Source: Lycorma delicatula (lineage: Eukaryota; Arthropoda; Insecta; Hemiptera; Fulgoridae). From it: a stretch of 64,000 bases of DNA. Location: assembly GCF_047948215.1 (NCBI RefSeq), contig NC_134463.1, positions 53,069,201 through 53,133,200 on the forward strand, in the 5' to 3' direction. The notes beneath the pieces were generated by a model. The model was not told the DNA's origin, searched no databases, and worked only from the letters and a program-made list of their open reading frames with translations. Below, piece by piece: positions 57,701 through 60,700 of the stretch. Numbering within the stretch: the first letter of the stretch is position 1; each line of letters begins with the position of its first letter. Made by a program: the position numbers and the translations under genes.

Positions 57701-60700
57701 ACTTCCTCCAATATATTTCCCAATCCCCCCAGACTACCTTAATCTAAATGTTTCTATAGTTTCATTTACAAAATTTTCATATACACAACTAGAAATAATT
57801 ACAACACTATAAACTAGTTAACTATTACTATTTTTATTATTTATTTTCATCTACTTGTTTCTTAATATTCACATAATAGATTCACAAAATTTCTCAACAA
57901 TTTGAGTTTCTTTTTTGGCAGAACTAAAGTAAAGCTGCTCCATAATCTAATTTTGGAATGATTAAAAGTAGAAAGTTCATGAATATGGTCAATTTAAAAA
58001 AAAAAGGAAAAAGTAATTTATTTCTGAATGATCTGGAACCTCCCTTTCTTATTCAATGGAGAGTCCTTATATACTTGTGTGTGCGTGTATATATATATAT
58101 GTGGATATGAGTATGAGTATGTAACCATATATTTAAAAGATTTTTCAGATCAATTTTTGTGATTTTTTTTTTTTAAGAACTCAACATCGCATCAACATGA
58201 AATCAAGTATTTCTAAAATTGCAGAATAATTTTAAAAACTGTAATCTTAAAAAAATTTTCTAATTTTTGAAACGAAGCTTCTTAATGCAGGCTTCGGGAT
58301 GGGAAGTCAACTGAGAAAAACCATGCGTCATGCACTAGCTGATTCCCCCACTATACCTACTGCATGTGATGCAATACAGCTGACCATACAGTATAGAAAA
58401 CACATGCTTTAACTTATAATAATGATTAAACTTTAATGTTATGTTTACATTTTTCTATGTTTTATATAAATAAATATTTTTATAATATAGGTATTTCATT
58501 GTTAGTTTATATCTTATTAATAAAAAAAATTTATCATTTGTGTATATTGTGTATACATCATTTTACACCATTAATAACTCATATAATATTGTATAAGAAG
58601 CTTTGCTTTCATCATATGTCCATGCACCACTGCACTCGTTTTAATTTTTTTTTCAATAAATTTGTGAAAACTCTTGCACGTATTATTGTATATATGTATA
58701 TGTATAAAATTGGTTTTAAATTATTTTGTTTTAATTTTATATTATATTTCAGCATGAATTATTTCAGTTTTATTTAAATTATAAAATTTATTATGACAAT
58801 GTTTAACATTTCTTATAACTCTAATTCTCTTGTTCAGTGTTTTAGAATAATTTTGTATGATACTTTTCACACTTCTGATGAGTAAACACACACCTTTCTC
58901 TTAATAATTCCATTAATAACATATATTTAAATAGCATATATTTACACAAAAAAAAGAATTACCAATATTATTTAACCTACATTGTTACAGCCATGAATAA
59001 AAGACTTTTGTACTCAATTACATTAATTCCTGGCTATGGAAAAATACTTAGAATATAATGTTACATGCTTCGACTTATTTTTTTTTTGTATAAAACATAA
59101 CAGTTAATCAATATTAAATATATATGGTGCAGAAATGTTAAGTATGTGTATTTTTATGAATTTTGATAGCAAACCAACGTTTTGATTTTTAATGACTAAA
59201 GCTGAGAGTATTTTTTTTTTCAATTAATTGAGTCTTTAACTACTTAATAATAGAATTTCCCATAAATATCTAATATGATAAAAGGAAAGGGATTTTGCAA
59301 ATTATTTTTTGTAACACAATTTAAGTTTATATTTTAAACTCATAAACCATATATTTACAGAGCATACGATTTTTAGCTTTTGTTTCTATAAATTAAGCTT
59401 TTTTTCATTTTATATATTATTAGCCAGCCCATCTAGCCAGAACCTGGTACCTCAGGGCTCAGGTGAATCCCAGAGCCAACTCAGGCGCTCCTCAGGGACT
59501 CCCAGGGCCAAGGGGCCTACCCCGTGGCTGCAGAGCTCGCTTCTTTTGCCATTCCCAATTTTCCAGGGGGACCGGCACCCAGGATAACTGCAGAGCTTGC
59601 TTTTCAATCTCCATTCCCATCTACCCAAAGGGCTTCACCCCCTAGACCCCAGCACTGTAAGTTATCCTCATGGTTGTGAGAATAATACTGATAAATAATA
59701 ATTATAGCATTCAGTCTTTATGGAAACCTGAAAAAGAAACCAATTTACAAAAGATAGAATAATAGTAACTATGGTAACTAGAATACATATACCTTTGACG
59801 ACGAAAAACTCATAATTTATTTCAGAAGTATAATAATGTAATAAAAGGATTAATCTATTTTTTCCTTAATGAATATCTTTAATCACAACTTCACCCTCCT
59901 TGGTGGTGAAGAAATAATGAATATTTTTAATATCTTAACCTTCAAAGTAGCTAGAGCCTCGGTTGATGGCTTAAAACCTTCCCTGGAATAACACGAATGT
60001 ATCCTCCAAATTTTAAGGTAATCGGTTGGTTAGATCTCTCGTGATGCAATAACAAACATATATATGTATATATACATTTCCAAAAAACCATGATCTCTTA
60101 GATTGAGAGTGTACCTGTTGCATGCAAAAGTTAGCCCTCAACCTACTAACAAATACCCCGCTTGAATTTTGAAGATCGGACGATTGTTTGTAGAGATATT
60201 ATAGAGCACTCCATTGCACAGCGCTCCAGGGGCATCCTGTTTTTTACTAGTTGATGGTGATGATTAGTCTAGCCTCCCATGAAGTGCTTGCATACCTCAA
60301 CACTCTAGACTCACATGCAGTCCCCATGGGAAGCCCATTATTGTTAAACAGATATTTTTTAATTTATTTAATATTATTCTACTTAATGTAAATTTAATTC
60401 TATTATTTCAATAATATTATTCATTCGATTGATTTGAATTATTCTGTTCAAACCCAGCTCCCACAGTGATAGAGACTTACAGTTCACAGTTCATTAATTC
60501 AGTTCATTAAAGTTTGAGCTTCAACCAGCAAATCTCCACTCCTACATATATATCTTTTTTTTTTAGATTAAATATATCAAAAAACCTTCTCATTTATGCC
60601 AAGAAACATGGGTAAAAATTTGGCTGTGATTGAATAGTTTTTTGTTTATCTCGAATAAACAAACTTCTTCTCCTTATATAATAGTATAGATAGAAAAATA

